Positions 28,103 to 28,394 of a DNA stretch of 28,394 nucleotides are shown piece by piece. The notes under the pieces are model-generated. The model worked only from the letters and a program-made list of their open reading frames with translations, was not told where the DNA came from and ran no database searches. The translations under genes and the position numbers were made by a program. Positions within the stretch are counted from its first letter, which is position 1. The number at the start of each line of letters is the position of its first letter. This DNA is from Clostridiales bacterium. Its GTDB lineage: Bacteria; Bacillota; Clostridia; Oscillospirales; Oscillospiraceae. The stretch spans positions 1 through 28,394 of the forward strand of contig QALX01000010.1 in NCBI GenBank assembly GCA_003150485.1. The letters run 5' to 3'.

Positions 28103-28394
28103 CGGAGGACAGACGCCGGGAGTCCGGCGTCCCGAGCGTTTTTCCGGTGGAAAAACCTCGCCGCAGGGGCAATTGAGTTGCCCCGAGGAAGTGAAATCAG
28201 GCGGGTCCCCGAAAAATCACGGATTTTTGGGGTCAAGATTACCGGCTGCTCTACGTGGTCGCTGTTCGGCGCGTTTGTGGAGGAAGCGTAACGGAGGACA
28301 GACGCCGGGAGTCCGGCGTCCCGAGCGTTTTTCCGGTGGAAAAACCTCGCCGCAGGGGCAATTGAGTTGCCCCGAGGAAGTGAAATCAGGCGGG
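28042..28394 (+). repeat. 189-bp tandem direct repeat: miaB 3' end plus four-hairpin element
   Basis: Unit 1 is 28042-28230; unit 2 starts at 28231 and is cut by the window end after 164 bp, all identical. Each unit holds the last 61 bp of miaB including its TAA (28042-28102; again 28231-28291) and then a 128-bp element. Hairpins in unit 1: ACGCCGG/CCGGCGT (28113-28130), GTTTTTCC/GGAAAAAC (28138-28156), GGGGCAA/TTGCCCC (28166-28184) and CCCC-AAAAATC/GATTTTTGGGG (28207-28232, one bulge). Order and spacer words (AGCG, CGCAGGG, CGAG) match the element after rplI at 15962-16160. As a repeat near the window end, it could be an assembly artefact. Confidence 0.9.

Noticed and set aside
28103..28394. 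CRISPR array at the window end
   Set aside because: The repeat is a 189-bp direct duplication that includes coding sequence, without short regular repeats and unique spacers.

Overview
This 28.4 kb window looks like chromosome of a GC-rich Clostridia member, most likely an Oscillospiraceae-type gut anaerobe (Flavonifractor/Lawsonibacter/Oscillibacter relatives). The reasons are a pyruvate:ferredoxin oxidoreductase, the Firmicutes order gdpP-rplI-dnaB, RNase J, an archaeal-type ProRS, strong AGGAGG ribosome sites, and near-consensus SigA promoters with 17-bp spacers in front of GC-rich genes. The family assignment is inference from gene content. No rRNA, tRNA or CRISPR array was seen.

Layout. 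1-1334 (-): N-terminal part of nifJ, cut by the window edge. 1440-1959: no convincing gene. 2028-5409 (+): comM, a MarR regulator, and a membrane-anchored DUF4015-type protein closed by a strong terminator. 5515-10306 (+): dCMP deaminase, a large nucleotidyltransferase fused to a degenerate phosphohexomutase, and RNase J behind a 220-nt structured leader. 10307-10660: convergent intergenic region with a bidirectional terminator and an inverted pair of dispersed repeats, one of which encodes the C-terminus of FtsH. 10661-18667 (-): operon gdpP-rplI-dnaB-tilS-hpt-ftsH (c-di-AMP turnover, translation, replication, tRNA modification, purine salvage, membrane proteolysis), apparently driven from one promoter before gdpP. 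18780-20846 (+): accessory islet, very AT-rich at its start, with a secreted protein and three tandem small membrane paralogues; two of these four reading frames carry an in-frame amber codon. 20970-23418 (+): proS and a homocysteine S-methyltransferase-like gene. 23472-26486: secG (-), an HD hydrolase overlapping a CobA/CobO-type corrinoid adenosyltransferase (+), two small proteins and an alanine-racemase-like gene lacking its PLP lysine (-). 26675-28102 (+): miaB, followed to the window end by a tandem direct repeat of its own 3' end plus a hairpin-rich element.

Most unusual observation. Two non-homologous genes, rplI (16134-16580, -) and miaB (26675-28102, +), are each followed directly after the stop codon by related 120-145-nt elements folding into four hairpins in the same order. 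Between the two copies the hairpin stems differ by compensatory base changes. In both cases the element is followed at once by a second copy of the 3' end of the host gene, stop codon included (30 bp, 26 identical, for rplI; 61 bp, identical, for miaB, where the element itself also repeats). This looks like an undescribed structured repeat or mobile element that occupies gene 3' ends and duplicates or rebuilds the end of the gene. The miaB copy lies at the window edge, so an assembly artefact must be excluded.

Second tier. The alanine racemase-like protein has Ala where the PLP lysine should be. The nucleotidyltransferase carries a phosphohexomutase domain without its phosphoserine and metal loops. 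Two amber codons interrupt otherwise open frames in the accessory islet.
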